A stretch of DNA of 64,000 bases from NCBI GenBank assembly GCA_007361935.1, contig CP041667.1, positions 3,270,475-3,334,474 on the forward strand, in the 5' to 3' direction. The translations under genes were made by a program, and so were the position numbers. The stretch is from Lachnospiraceae bacterium KGMB03038 (lineage in GTDB: Bacteria; Bacillota; Clostridia; Lachnospirales; Lachnospiraceae). Under the pieces are notes generated by a model that was not told the origin of the DNA, did not search any database, and saw only the letters and a program-made list of their open reading frames with translations. Shown one piece after another: positions 43,071 through 52,110 of the stretch (within the stretch, counting starts at the first letter, position 1; each line of letters begins with the position of its first letter).

Positions 43071-43107
43071 TTATTCCTTCCCTTCGTCAGTTGCGCCGCG
43101 GGCTTGA

Positions 43108-46100
43108 TTATTTTTTCTCTACTCCAAGAGTCACCTTTTCTCCGTTGATCTTCCATTCCTTCACATAGCCTGATGGGGATGATTTCTCCACGGTAAGAGC
43201 CAGTGTTTCCTGACCGATCTCTTCTGCGTTCTCCGCAAATATTTCTTCCGCCCGGTCAGTTCCCTCATAGGTAACGCCGATCTTATCCATAACCTCGAAT
43301 CCGGCCTCCTTGCGCATAGTCTGTACTTTACTGATGATCTCTCGTACAAACCCTTCTCGCCGAAGCTCTTCCGTCAGATTAGTGTCCAATACAACCGTAA
43401 TTCCATTATCGTCTTCTGACACATATCCTTCTGTCTGAGCGGTCTCGATCAAAAGGTCTTCTCGGAATAAGGTGATCTGCTGCCCGTTTACATCCAGTTT
43501 CAGAGAATCGTTCGCGTTTAGCTCATCCATGGCGGCATTTCCATCGATCTGGCTTAACGTGGTCTTGATCCCGCCTAACATTTTACCATATTTAGGTCCT
43601 ACTGTCTTTAACTGTGGTTTAAATGTATATGAAGTAAACGCGCGGACTTCCTGAGTAAATGTAATTTCTTTTACATTCAGCTCGTCTCTGACGATCTCCT
43701 GATAAAATTCAGGAAGGTCAAATCCCGCCTTCACATACATCTGGCCAATAGGCTGACGGTTCTTGATATTCGCTGTGTTCCGGCAGGCGCGGCCCATGAC
43801 TACCAGCTTCAGGACTTTCTCCATATTAGACTCCAGTTCCTGATCGATCTGGCTTTCATCTGCCGCAGGGAAGTCGCACAGATGGATACTCTCCGGAGCC
43901 TCCGGATCAATGCTGCGCACCAGATTCTGATAGATCTCCTCCGTCATGAATGGAATCATAGGCGCCGCCGCTTTGCTGATATTGACCAGAGCCGTATAAA
44001 GAGTCATGTAAGCGTTGATCTTATCCTGCTCCATGCCTTTTGCCCAGAAACGGTCACGGCTTCTTCTTACATACCAGTTGCTCATATCATCTACGAACTC
44101 CTGAAGCGCTCTTGCGGCCTCCGGGATCCGATAATTATTCAGGTCATCGTCCACCGTTCTGATCACGGTATTTAACTTAGACAGGAGCCATTTATCCATT
44201 ACGGATAATTTATCGTATTCCAATGTGTATTTCGTTGCGTCAAATTCGTCAATATTTGCGTACAGCACGAAGAAGGCATAGGTATTCCACAGAGTTCCCA
44301 TAAATTTTCTCTGGCCTTCCACAACTGCTTTCCCATGGAAGCGGTTGGGCAGCCAGGGCGCACTGTTCACGTAGAAATACCAACGGATCGCATCTGCTCC
44401 GTATTTCTCCAGGGCATCAAACGGATCTACCGCGTTTCCTTTAGATTTGCTCATCTTCTGGCCGTTTTCATCCTGTACGTGTCCCAGAACGATAACGTTC
44501 TTGTAAGGCGCTTTGTTAAAGATCAGGGTAGAGATGGCCAGCAGGGAGTAGAACCATCCTCTGGTCTGGTCCACCGCCTCGGAAATAAAGTCTGCCGGGA
44601 ACTGTTTCTCAAATAATTCCTGGTTCTCGAAAGGATAGTGATGCTGGGCAAACGGCATCGCGCCTGAATCAAACCAGCAGTCGATCACTTCCGGAACTCT
44701 GTGCATTTCTTTGCCGCATTTCGGACATTTGATGGTTACACCGTCGATATACGGACGATGCAGTTCGATATCATCCGGGCAGTTATCGGACATTTCCTTC
44801 AATTCCGCGATGCTTCCGATGGAGTGCTGATGGCCGCACTCGCACTCCCAGATATTTAAAGGAGTCCCCCAGTAACGGTTCCGGCTTATGCCCCAATCCT
44901 GGACATTTTCCAGCCAGTCGCCAAACCGTCCCTTGCCGATGCTCTCCGGAATCCAGTTGATGGTATTGTTGTTGGCGATCAGGTCGTCTTTCACCGCCGT
45001 CATATTGATGAACCAGGATTCGCGGGCATAGTAGATCAGGGGCGTATCACACCGCCAGCAGTGAGGATAGCTGTGTTCAAACTTAGGCGCGTCGAAGAGA
45101 AGGCCTCTCGCCTCCAGGTCCTTTAATACCTCCGGATCCGCTTTCTTCACGAACAGGCCGGCAAATGGAGTAGTCTCGCCCATATTTCCTTTCTCGTCTA
45201 CCAACTGAACGAAAGGCATATCGTACCTGCGGCCCACCTTAGCATCGTCCTCACCAAAGGCCGGCGCAATGTGTACCACGCCAGTACCATCGGTCAGGGT
45301 TACGTAAGTATCGCAGGTGATAAAGAAGGCTTTCTTATTCTGTTTTGCCGCGCAGTCTGCCGCGCACTGATACAGAGGCTCATACTCCTTGTATTCCAGA
45401 TCTTTTCCTTTGTAAGTCTCCAAGATCTCATAATCCGGCGCTTTATCGCCGTCCGCTTCCGCCGCTTCAGCTCCGGCGGCTTTCGCTGCCAGACCTCCGA
45501 GCACGGTATCCAGAAGAGCACAGGCCATATAGTATACATTTCCATCGGCCGCCTTTACCTTTGCGTAGTCTTCCTCCGGGTTTACGCACAGACCGATATT
45601 AGAAGGCAGGGTCCATGGCGTGGTGGTCCATGCCAGGAAATAGGCATCCTCGCCGATCACCTTGAAGCGGACGATAGCAGAGCGTTCCTTCACATCTTTA
45701 TAACCCTGGGCCACTTCCTGAGCGGAAAGAGGCGTTCCGCAGCGAGGGCAGTAAGGCACGATCTTAAAGCCTTTGTACAAAAGGCCCTTCTCCCAGATCT
45801 GCTTCAGCGCCCACCATTCAGACTCAATATAGTCATTATGATACGTAACATAAGGATGCTCCATATCTGCCCAGAAACCAACGGTAGCAGAGAAATCCTC
45901 CCACATACCTTTGTATTTCCAGACACTTTCCTTACATTTATCGATAAAAGGCTCCAGGCCATACTCCTCAATCTGCTCCTTGCCGTCCAGGCCAAGGGCG
46001 CGCTCTACTTCCAGCTCAACCGGAAGCCCATGGGTATCCCATCCTGCTTTTCTGGGCACTTCGTACCCCTTCATGGTACGGTAACGAGGGATCATATCCT

Positions 46101-46293
46101 TGATGACCCGGGTAAGCACATGGCCGATATGAGGCTTACCGTTGGCCGTCGGAGGGCCGTCGTAAAACATATAAATCTCATTGCCATCCCGCTCTTCCAT
46201 ACTCTTTTCAAAAATGTGATTTTCTTCCCAGAACTTCTCGGTGGCCTTCTCCCGGTCCACAAAGTTCAGGTCCGTAGAAACTTTCTTGTACAT
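43108..46293 (-). CDS. ileS: isoleucyl-tRNA synthetase
   Basis: 1061 residues, the long eukaryal-like (type 2) form. Motifs are DGPPTANGKPHIGHVLTR near residue 45 (HIGH) and KMSKSKGNAVDP near 610. The editing domain lies in the 190-400 region, and an anticodon-binding domain with WYVRRSRDRFW follows. CCTCC complement (AGGAGG, 46300-46305) lies before the ATG. Transcription is controlled by the Ile T-box leader upstream. A degenerate family A palindrome lies between the T-box terminator and the ribosome binding site. Type 2 IleRS is often linked to lower sensitivity to mupirocin. Confidence 0.97.
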   Translation of the reverse strand: MYKKVSTDLNFVDREKATEKFWEENHIFEKSMEERDGNEIYMFYDGPPTANGKPHIGHVLTRVIKDMIPRYRTMKGYEVPRKAGWDTHGLPVELEVERALGLDGKEQIEEYGLEPFIDKCKESVWKYKGMWEDFSATVGFWADMEHPYVTYHNDYIESEWWALKQIWEKGLLYKGFKIVPYCPRCGTPLSAQEVAQGYKDVKERSAIVRFKVIGEDAYFLAWTTTPWTLPSNIGLCVNPEEDYAKVKAADGNVYYMACALLDTVLGGLAAKAAGAEAAEADGDKAPDYEILETYKGKDLEYKEYEPLYQCAADCAAKQNKKAFFITCDTYVTLTDGTGVVHIAPAFGEDDAKVGRRYDMPFVQLVDEKGNMGETTPFAGLFVKKADPEVLKDLEARGLLFDAPKFEHSYPHCWRCDTPLIYYARESWFINMTAVKDDLIANNNTINWIPESIGKGRFGDWLENVQDWGISRNRYWGTPLNIWECECGHQHSIGSIAELKEMSDNCPDDIELHRPYIDGVTIKCPKCGKEMHRVPEVIDCWFDSGAMPFAQHHYPFENQELFEKQFPADFISEAVDQTRGWFYSLLAISTLIFNKAPYKNVIVLGHVQDENGQKMSKSKGNAVDPFDALEKYGADAIRWYFYVNSAPWLPNRFHGKAVVEGQRKFMGTLWNTYAFFVLYANIDEFDATKYTLEYDKLSVMDKWLLSKLNTVIRTVDDDLNNYRIPEAARALQEFVDDMSNWYVRRSRDRFWAKGMEQDKINAYMTLYTALVNISKAAAPMIPFMTEEIYQNLVRSIDPEAPESIHLCDFPAADESQIDQELESNMEKVLKLVVMGRACRNTANIKNRQPIGQMYVKAGFDLPEFYQEIVRDELNVKEITFTQEVRAFTSYTFKPQLKTVGPKYGKMLGGIKTTLSQIDGNAAMDELNANDSLKLDVNGQQITLFREDLLIETAQTEGYVSEDDNGITVVLDTNLTEELRREGFVREIISKVQTMRKEAGFEVMDKIGVTYEGTDRAEEIFAENAEEIGQETLALTVEKSSPSGYVKEWKINGEKVTLGVEKK

Positions 46294-46314
46294 GATTGAC
46301 CTCCTTTTTCAGTT

Positions 46315-46373
46315 GGGGTCGGGGGATTTTTAAAAATCCCCCGGCCCAGATTGAAAATGCCCTGTCCCTTTTT
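46315..46373 (+). repeat. family A palindromic repeat, copy 10 (imperfect, arm on right)
   Basis: GGGGTCGGGGGATTTTT pairs with AAAAATCCCCCGGCCCA (46315-46348; two end mismatches), followed by the arm GATTGAAAATGCCCTGTCCC and TTTTT. It lies in the ileS leader, about 10 nt upstream of the ribosome binding site. Confidence 0.92.
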
Positions 46374-46376
46374 GAT

Positions 46377-46630
46377 AAAAAAAGCTTCCGTCCTGTATAG
46401 GACGAAAGCCAGAGCTAACGTTTATAAACCACCTAAACATACCAACATATGCTTTCCCTGTAACGGGGGAAATCCGTCAGTTCCTACTAGGCAAAACAGC
46501 CTGCTTTTCAGAAACCGCGACTCGGAAGTGATATTCAATTGTATCCTACTCATACCAGGCTCCCACCTGCCCCGGCTCTCTTTGATTTTCTGATACAATC
46601 TACTGTCTTCGTCAAAGTCTTTCTATATGC
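46377..46630 (-). ncRNA. T-box riboswitch (Ile-type) upstream of ileS
   Basis: Minus-strand features in order: stem I with AGAGAGCC (46570-46584 area) and GGTGGGAGCC (46558-46567); specifier loop GAATATCACTTCCGAG with an ATC (Ile) codon at 46530-46532; T-box/antiterminator segment TTTAGGTGGTTTATAAACG (about 46419-46437) with TGGT for the tRNA end; terminator hairpin at 46384-46409 followed by TTTTTTT. Uncharged tRNA-Ile should allow read-through into ileS. Confidence 0.92.
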
Positions 46631-46636
46631 TGTATT

Positions 46637-46666
46637 ATTATAGCCAAAAATGGCCGATTCCGTCAA
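46637..46666 (-). promoter_or_regulatory. promoter of the ileS T-box transcript
   Basis: On the minus strand TTGACG (46661-46666), 18-nt spacer, perfect TATAAT (46637-46642). Confidence 0.8.
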
Positions 46667-46678
46667 GGCTTTTTTCAA

Positions 46679-46735
46679 TTAGGGACAGGGCATTTTTAAT
46701 TGGGGCCGGGGGATTTTTAAAAATCCCCCGGCCCC
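46679..46735 (-). repeat. family A palindromic repeat, copy 11 (arm on left)
   Basis: Arm TTAGGGACAGGGCATTTTTA (46679-46698) and ATT precede a perfect palindrome at 46702-46735. Lies between the dacF stop and the ileS promoter; with copy 10 it brackets the T-box segment, with arms pointing inward. Confidence 0.95.
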
Positions 46736-46741
46736 AATTGA

Positions 46742-48151
46742 TCATTTCCGGTGTTTCATATGTCTTCTATATTTTTTTCGTCTCTTCATCCGCAGGATCA
46801 TCCAAATGAATACCACGATCAGCACAGCCAGCAGGACACACGCCCCGCACAAGACGATTGTCTCAACGGTTCCTCTTCCATTCTCTCCCTGCGCTGTATT
46901 TGTGCCCAGTTTCTCAATCTTTGCGGTATGTTCCTGGATGTAGGAATCGCTTAATTTCGCGCGGGCTGTTCCTACCGGGTTTCCCTCATAGGTATAATTC
47001 AATGTTGCCTGTCCGTTATTTTTATCATCCGGTACGATCTCCATATCCAAGTCGGAAAATTCCAACCCTTTTGGCAGCATCACATATCCTGTGCCTTCTT
47101 CATCCAGAATCTCTCCTATGTCTTCCGATGTTTCGTTTCCCGCGATGGGTGTCTTGGTAAAATTCTGAAACGCGTAATCAAACAGGTTCCTGGTATCTGT
47201 ATAGTGGTGTCCGCTCTGGGACCGCAGTACCACGCATACTAGCTGCGTCTCTCCGTTATCCGCCATTGTGATCAGCGTATTCAGCGCATCGGAAGTATAT
47301 CCTGTTTTTCCGCCTACAGCGTATTGGTAATAATTGCTGTTGTTCGGATTCAGCATTTTATGCTTTTGCTGGAAAATGTGTTCTTCGCAGGTAGCTGAGG
47401 CCGGAATCTCATATTGGTGAGTCTGTACGATCTGAAAAAATTCTGGATACTTAAATAATTCACTTCCGATCAGAGCCATATCTCTGGCGCAGGTATAATG
47501 ATTTGGATCATGCAGCCCATTTGTATTCGCAAAATGAGAATTATTACCGCCTAACAGCTTGCATTGAGCGTTCATTTGCTCAAGAAACCAGTTATAATCG
47601 TGACCCGTATTCTTCCCCACATTTTCTCCAACCGCATAGGCAGCCTCATTGGCTGACGCAAGAAGCGTAGCATACAGCGCCTGCTCCAGTGTGATCTGAT
47701 CTCCTTCTTTCAGGCCAACGGAGGAATCTCCCGGCTGCAGGAAAGAAACACAATCATGAGAAAAGACCACGGGGTCTTCCATATTTCCATTCTCTAACGC
47801 TACCAGAGCAGTCAATACTTTCGTGATGCTGGCTGGATATTCATGCTCATCAATATTTTTCCCATAGAGGATAGAACCTGTTCCGGCTTCCATAACGATG
47901 GCCGCGTCCCCGTAAGTTCCCGGTCCTTGGGGCCAGCCCTCCAGTTCATTTGTCTGGACTGGCATCTCATAGATTTCTTTTAACAGCGCTGCCTGTTTCT
48001 CCTCATCGGTCAGTTCTTCCTCCGAAGCTTCTTCTTCCTGGTTCTGTATTCCAGTTGCGTATACGTCTGTCTCTGTACCTGCGAGCAAAACAATGAATAA
48101 CAGCATAATTGGGAAAATTCTCTTTCCCTTTTTTATCCATTGGTTTTTCAT
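46742..48151 (-). CDS. serine-type D-Ala-D-Ala carboxypeptidase (DacF/PBP5-like)
   Basis: 469 residues. N-terminal signal peptide (IFPIMLLFIVLLAG), an acidic linker, then the S11 peptidase domain. It has the catalytic tetrad Ser108-Ile-Thr-Lys111 in YPASITKVL, SAN in LASANEAAYAV and KTG in VGGKTGYTSDAL. A PBP5-type C-terminal domain follows, and then a C-terminal membrane helix (VETIVLCGACVLLAVLIVVFIWMIL) with a basic tail, which anchors it to the outer face of the membrane. It trims pentapeptide side chains of peptidoglycan; a sporulation-specific role (DacF) is possible but not shown. Confidence 0.92.
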   Translation of the reverse strand: MKNQWIKKGKRIFPIMLLFIVLLAGTETDVYATGIQNQEEEASEEELTDEEKQAALLKEIYEMPVQTNELEGWPQGPGTYGDAAIVMEAGTGSILYGKNIDEHEYPASITKVLTALVALENGNMEDPVVFSHDCVSFLQPGDSSVGLKEGDQITLEQALYATLLASANEAAYAVGENVGKNTGHDYNWFLEQMNAQCKLLGGNNSHFANTNGLHDPNHYTCARDMALIGSELFKYPEFFQIVQTHQYEIPASATCEEHIFQQKHKMLNPNNSNYYQYAVGGKTGYTSDALNTLITMADNGETQLVCVVLRSQSGHHYTDTRNLFDYAFQNFTKTPIAGNETSEDIGEILDEEGTGYVMLPKGLEFSDLDMEIVPDDKNNGQATLNYTYEGNPVGTARAKLSDSYIQEHTAKIEKLGTNTAQGENGRGTVETIVLCGACVLLAVLIVVFIWMILRMKRRKKYRRHMKHRK

Positions 48152-48256
48152 TTCCTTTGGCTCCTGTTCGTCTGAAGCGTCGCTGCCTCATCTACATTAG
48201 ATTTTACCATATTTGTCATTTTATTACCAGAAAACAAATTTTTTCAATTATCAAAA

Positions 48257-48295
48257 AAAGAGTGAAAATGATTGGAAATATCATTTTCACTCTTT
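48257..48295 (-). terminator. terminator downstream of tRNA-Arg
   Basis: AAAGAGTGAAAATGA (48257-48271) pairs with TCATTTTCACTCTTT (48281-48295), a 15-bp stem; on the minus strand it is followed by TTTGATAATTG. Confidence 0.8.
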
Positions 48296-48300
48296 CCAGC

Positions 48301-48371
48301 GTTCCCTGCGAGAATCGAACTCACAACTAGCGCTTAGGAGGCGCTTGTTATATCCATTTAACTAAGGGAAC
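48301..48371 (-). tRNA. tRNA-Arg (anticodon CCT)
   Basis: 71 nt on the minus strand. Acceptor stem GTTCCCT / AGGGAAC (48365-48371 with 48301-48307), D-loop AATGGATA, anticodon arm AGCGC-CTCCTAA-GCGCT with anticodon CCT, and T-arm GTGAG-TTCGATT-CTCGC. CCA is not encoded. Confidence 0.96.
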
Positions 48372-48424
48372 TTTTTCATGCCCAACAATTATACTGCATT
48401 TCCATAGAACTTGTCAAACACTAC

Positions 48425-49300
48425 TTAAAAATTTATCCTGCCTTGAAGCCAGATATTTCCTTTGAATCTGCGGCCGGGGGCTGGTTCTCCCATAATCTGG
48501 GCGGAAGGCGCGCATACGTCGAAGGTAAGTCCATTTACTTCCATACGCATGATCGTGATCTCCTCGCCGGACATCTCATTTTCCACTGCATGAAACTCTT
48601 GAATAGTGCCGAGGATAGAATAACTGTCGCACTCTACCCCATAAGGCATAATATAGGTGTCCACAATGCTGAAGATATCTTCTGTGACCAGCCTTCTGGA
48701 GACTTTCGAGTATGTATCAATATCGTCCAGCGTCAGACTCTCTATCGCTTCCGGATCCCCGCTTTTGGCAGCGCTTAATAACATCATCCGGTTCTGCACC
48801 TCTTCCTGCTGCTGGCGCTGCTGCATCGCGTCTTTTTGCACTGGCAGAAGGACGGTGCCCTTTTTGCACAGTCCGGCCAGTGTAACAGATGAATATTTGA
48901 CAGTTGTTTTGCTCATCTGCCGCTCTTTCATATACTCTGCCATATTCTGCAGATGGAAGATCAGGCTAATGCCGATCTTGATATCTTCACAGATCCCCAC
49001 ATACGCGTCCCGGTCGATACGTTTTTCCATTGTCACGTCCGCGTAAGATGTGACTCCCGTTCCAATAAAATAAGGGAAATAATACTGCCTTTTAAAACAT
49101 TCATCCAAATCTATATCTCCACATGCTGAAATCCCTATTCCTGGAGCATATTCTTTTTTATATTCACAAAAATCTATGCCCTCTTCCTGAGAAATCAGTT
49201 CATGCTGAGTAAATGATGTTTCTACCTGTGTCAAGATTTCATACAATTGTTTTTTTGTTTTTACATTGTGAAAGCCGATGGCGTCCAGGTACTGATGCAT
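48425..49300 (-). CDS. DUF3881-like hypothetical protein
   Basis: 291 residues, starting MHQYLDAIGFHNVKTKKQLYEIL after GGGAAAGAAT. No signal peptide or membrane segment. Resembles the DUF3881 family common in Lachnospiraceae, judged from the N-terminal (M)H.YL.AIGF motif and length; I cannot confirm this by search. It contains a Gln-rich helix (MQQRQQQEEVQNRMMLL) near residue 168. It lies 43 bp downstream of serS on the same strand and is probably co-transcribed with the parAB-DUF4446-serS operon. Confidence 0.65.
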   Translation of the reverse strand: MHQYLDAIGFHNVKTKKQLYEILTQVETSFTQHELISQEEGIDFCEYKKEYAPGIGISACGDIDLDECFKRQYYFPYFIGTGVTSYADVTMEKRIDRDAYVGICEDIKIGISLIFHLQNMAEYMKERQMSKTTVKYSSVTLAGLCKKGTVLLPVQKDAMQQRQQQEEVQNRMMLLSAAKSGDPEAIESLTLDDIDTYSKVSRRLVTEDIFSIVDTYIMPYGVECDSYSILGTIQEFHAVENEMSGEEITIMRMEVNGLTFDVCAPSAQIMGEPAPGRRFKGNIWLQGRINF

Positions 49301-49343
49301 ATTCTTTCCCTCATTTTTATAGAATCAATAGCGTCTTTACTCG

Positions 49344-50630
49344 CTATTTCCTTCGGATTTCTGTCATATTTCCCATATATGGACGAAGAATTTCTGGTAT
49401 TCTTACAGAACCGTCTTCCTGAAGATTATTTTCCAGGAAAGCGATCAACATTCTCGGCGGCGCTACGACCGTATTGTTTAATGTGTGAGCGAAGTATTTA
49501 TTTCCGTCCGCTCCCTTTACCCGGATGCCAAGACGTCTTGCCTGAGCATCTCCTAAATTAGAGCAGCTTCCTACTTCAAAGTACTTCTTCTGTCTAGGAG
49601 ACCATGCTTCTACATCGCAGGATTTTACTTTCAGATCAGCCAAATCGCCGGAACAACATTCCAGTGTCCGTACCGGAATATCCAGTGAACGGAATAAGTC
49701 TACGGTATTCTGCCATAATTTATCATACCAGAACATACTGTCTTCCGGTTTGCAGACAACGATCATTTCCTGTTTCTCAAACTGATGGATACGGTATACG
49801 CCTCTCTCCTCGATTCCGTGCGCTCCTTTTTCTTTGCGGAAACAGGGAGAATAGCTGGTCAACGTCTGAGGAAGCTGATCCTCTGTCAGCATGGAATCAA
49901 TAAATTTACCGATCATAGAATGTTCACTGGTACCAATAAGATACAGGTCTTCTCCCTCGATCTTATACATCATGGCGTCCATTTCGGCGAAACTCATTAC
50001 TCCGGTCACTACATTGCTCCGGATCATAAATGGAGGGATGCAGTAGGTAAAGCCCCGGTCGATCATAAAGTCTCTCGCGTAAGCGATCACTGCGGAATGT
50101 AATCTTGCGATATCTCCCATCAGATAATAAAAACCATTTCCCGCAACTTTTCCCGCGCTTTCCAGATCAATTCCGTTAAAACTTTCCATAATCTCTGTAT
50201 GATACGGAATTTCAAAATCCGGCACTGCCGGCTCTCCAAATTTTTCAATCTCTACATTTTCACTATCGTCTTTTCCGATCGGAACAGAAGGATCGATAAT
50301 ATTGGGGATTGTCATCATGATTTTTTTAATCCTGGCTTCTACATCCTTTTCTTCCGCGGAAAGTGTTTCTACCCTGTCAGCGTTAGCCTGAACTTTCTTT
50401 TTCAATTCTTCAGCTTCTTCTTTCTTCCCCTGGGCCATGCAGGCTCCGATCTCTTTAGAGATCTTATTCCGATCCGCGCGGAGCGCTTCTACTTCCTGCT
50501 TAATATCTCTATTCTTTTTATCTAATTCTAATACCTCATCTACCAGCGGAAGTTTTTCATCCTGAAACTTTTTTTTGATATTTTCCTTAACTACATCTGG
50601 ATTCATTCTCACAAATTTAATGTCTAACAT
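49344..50630 (-). CDS. serS: seryl-tRNA synthetase
   Basis: 428 residues. The N-terminal coiled-coil arm (about 30-105) binds the long variable arm of tRNA-Ser. Class II motifs include SPCFRKEKGAHGIEERGVYRIHQFEKQEM (motif 2) and NNTVVAPPRMLIAFLEN (motif 3, with the usual Arg). GGAGGAG precedes the start. In an operon with DUF4446, parB and parA upstream; the 17-bp gap leaves no room for a T-box, unlike metG and ileS. Confidence 0.96.
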   Translation of the reverse strand: MLDIKFVRMNPDVVKENIKKKFQDEKLPLVDEVLELDKKNRDIKQEVEALRADRNKISKEIGACMAQGKKEEAEELKKKVQANADRVETLSAEEKDVEARIKKIMMTIPNIIDPSVPIGKDDSENVEIEKFGEPAVPDFEIPYHTEIMESFNGIDLESAGKVAGNGFYYLMGDIARLHSAVIAYARDFMIDRGFTYCIPPFMIRSNVVTGVMSFAEMDAMMYKIEGEDLYLIGTSEHSMIGKFIDSMLTEDQLPQTLTSYSPCFRKEKGAHGIEERGVYRIHQFEKQEMIVVCKPEDSMFWYDKLWQNTVDLFRSLDIPVRTLECCSGDLADLKVKSCDVEAWSPRQKKYFEVGSCSNLGDAQARRLGIRVKGADGNKYFAHTLNNTVVAPPRMLIAFLENNLQEDGSVRIPEILRPYMGNMTEIRRK

Positions 50631-50647
50631 TTTTTCTCCTCCTACTC

Positions 50648-51178
50648 TTATTTTTCCTTTGGTTCAATGTTATAGGGATCTTGATAAATAGCTTTGTCCA
50701 ACGCTTCTGCTTCTTCCTCCGCCAATTCTACGTAACTTTCTCCTTTCACGATTTCTTTTACGTAGGTATAGCATCCTTCGCGGCTATGCATGGCGTTGAT
50801 CACCCATCCGTTATTCTTGCCATCCAGCATTGCCAGAGCGAAACTTAGTTTTCCTCCCATTTCGTTAAAGGCGTCGTATTTGATAATTCCAAGTTTCTGA
50901 TAATTTCTCTCTATTTTCCGGCTGATCTCACGGATGTCTGACCGGTTCTGCTTTGTTATTTTTAAGATGGCGTCTACTTCCGCAAATCTTTCCTGCATGC
51001 TTTCTTCTAAAGTTTTCCCATCTTTCCCCCGCATAAACGACATATAACTGCTCTTTAGTCGGTTGTATTTCATTGTAACATTTACATAGAGCAGAAACAA
51101 TACGATAAATAAAAGCAGCATAAATAAAAAAATAAATGCCGGATCTATTCCAAGTGAATTCAGTATACTATTTTCCAT
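50648..51178 (-). CDS. DUF4446-family membrane-anchored protein
   Basis: 176 residues. One N-terminal membrane helix (PAFIFLFMLLLFIVLFLLYVNV), then a helical segment (YNRLKSSYMSFMRGKDGKTLEE, RFAEVDAILKITKQNR) and a small globular C-terminal domain (GIIKYDAFNEMGGKLSFALAMLD...GWVINAMHSREGCYTYVKEI). DUF4446 genes commonly lie next to parB in Clostridia. Function unknown; the gene lies 6 bp from parB, which suggests a role tied to chromosome segregation or the division site. Confidence 0.88.
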   Translation of the reverse strand: MENSILNSLGIDPAFIFLFMLLLFIVLFLLYVNVTMKYNRLKSSYMSFMRGKDGKTLEESMQERFAEVDAILKITKQNRSDIREISRKIERNYQKLGIIKYDAFNEMGGKLSFALAMLDGKNNGWVINAMHSREGCYTYVKEIVKGESYVELAEEEAEALDKAIYQDPYNIEPKEK

Positions 51179-51184
51179 ATATCT

Positions 51185-52090
51185 TTAATCTTCCTTTCCA
51201 AGGCTTACGATCATATCGAACATACGTTCTAGTTCTTTGTCAGAATAATATTCTATTTCTATTTTTCCTTTTCCATTTCCTTTTGCTGATATGCTGACCT
51301 TTGTTCCTAGCGCCTCTATCATTCTATTTTCAAGATCTGTATAGACGAATTCATTCTGAACAACTTTCTTTGCTTTTGGTTTCTTAGGATTTTTAATATC
51401 CTTCACTAATTTTTCTGTCTCCCGGACGCTCAGCTTTTCATCAAATACTCTTCCTGCAAGGTCATACTGCTGTTCATGGTCGTCAATAGCCAATAAGGCT
51501 CTTGCATGTCCTGTAGAAATCATATCATCAACGATCATCTGCTGTACTCTTTCGTCCAGCTTTAAAAGACGCATGGAATTAGTGACAGCTGTCCGGCTCT
51601 TCGATACGCGCTCCGCGACTTCATCTTGTTTCAGATGAAATTCCTCTAACAGCTTTTTAAAGGCCATTGCTTCTTCAATCGGATTCAGGTTTTCTCTTTG
51701 AATATTTTCAATCAGGCCAATTTCCACAATTTCCTGTTCGCTGTAATCTTTAATGATCACGGGAACTTCTTTTATACCTGCCAACTTTGCCGCACGCCAT
51801 CTTCTTTCGCCCGCGATGATCTCATAGTAGTCTTTTCTTTTTCTTACAAGAAGCGGCTGAAGTACGCCAAACTGTTTGATGGAGTCTGCCAGTTCAAGAA
51901 GAGCGTCCTCTTCAAATTTTTTTCTTGGCTGTTCTCTATTTGGTTCAACCATATTTATATTCATCATCTGTTCACCAGATTTTATTTCTTCCGATCTATT
52001 AGATGAATTTGCTGTTTCTGTCTTAATTGGTTTATTATCAGGAATCAGACTGTCTAATCCTTTTCCCAGTCCTTTCTTTTTGACCGCCAT
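51185..52090 (-). CDS. parB: chromosome-partitioning protein ParB (Spo0J)
   Basis: 301 residues. The N-terminus KKKGLGKGLDSLIP is the ParA-interacting peptide. The CTPase domain shows PREQPRKKFEEDALLELADSI and GERRWRAAKLAG, and the helix-turn-helix lies near residues 150-175 (KQDEVAERVSKSRTAVTNSMRLL). A C-terminal dimerisation segment follows. It loads on the parS sites at 52946-53066 and spreads. It lies 20 bp downstream of parA. Confidence 0.97.
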   Translation of the reverse strand: MAVKKKGLGKGLDSLIPDNKPIKTETANSSNRSEEIKSGEQMMNINMVEPNREQPRKKFEEDALLELADSIKQFGVLQPLLVRKRKDYYEIIAGERRWRAAKLAGIKEVPVIIKDYSEQEIVEIGLIENIQRENLNPIEEAMAFKKLLEEFHLKQDEVAERVSKSRTAVTNSMRLLKLDERVQQMIVDDMISTGHARALLAIDDHEQQYDLAGRVFDEKLSVRETEKLVKDIKNPKKPKAKKVVQNEFVYTDLENRMIEALGTKVSISAKGNGKGKIEIEYYSDKELERMFDMIVSLGKED

Positions 52091-52110
52091 ATGTCATTCC
52101 CCCTTCTGTT

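Noticed and set aside
41991..43148. 385-codon open frame on the plus strand opposite glgP
   Set aside because: Shadow of glycogen phosphorylase, no start signals, no recognisable domain.
45271..46299. 342-codon open frame opposite ileS
   Set aside because: Shadow of ileS; the true gene is unmistakable on the minus strand.
48470..48490. A GCGGCCGGGGGCTGG stretch resembling the family A repeat
   Set aside because: It lies inside the coding frame of the 48425-49300 gene, has no palindromic partner and no arm; chance similarity.
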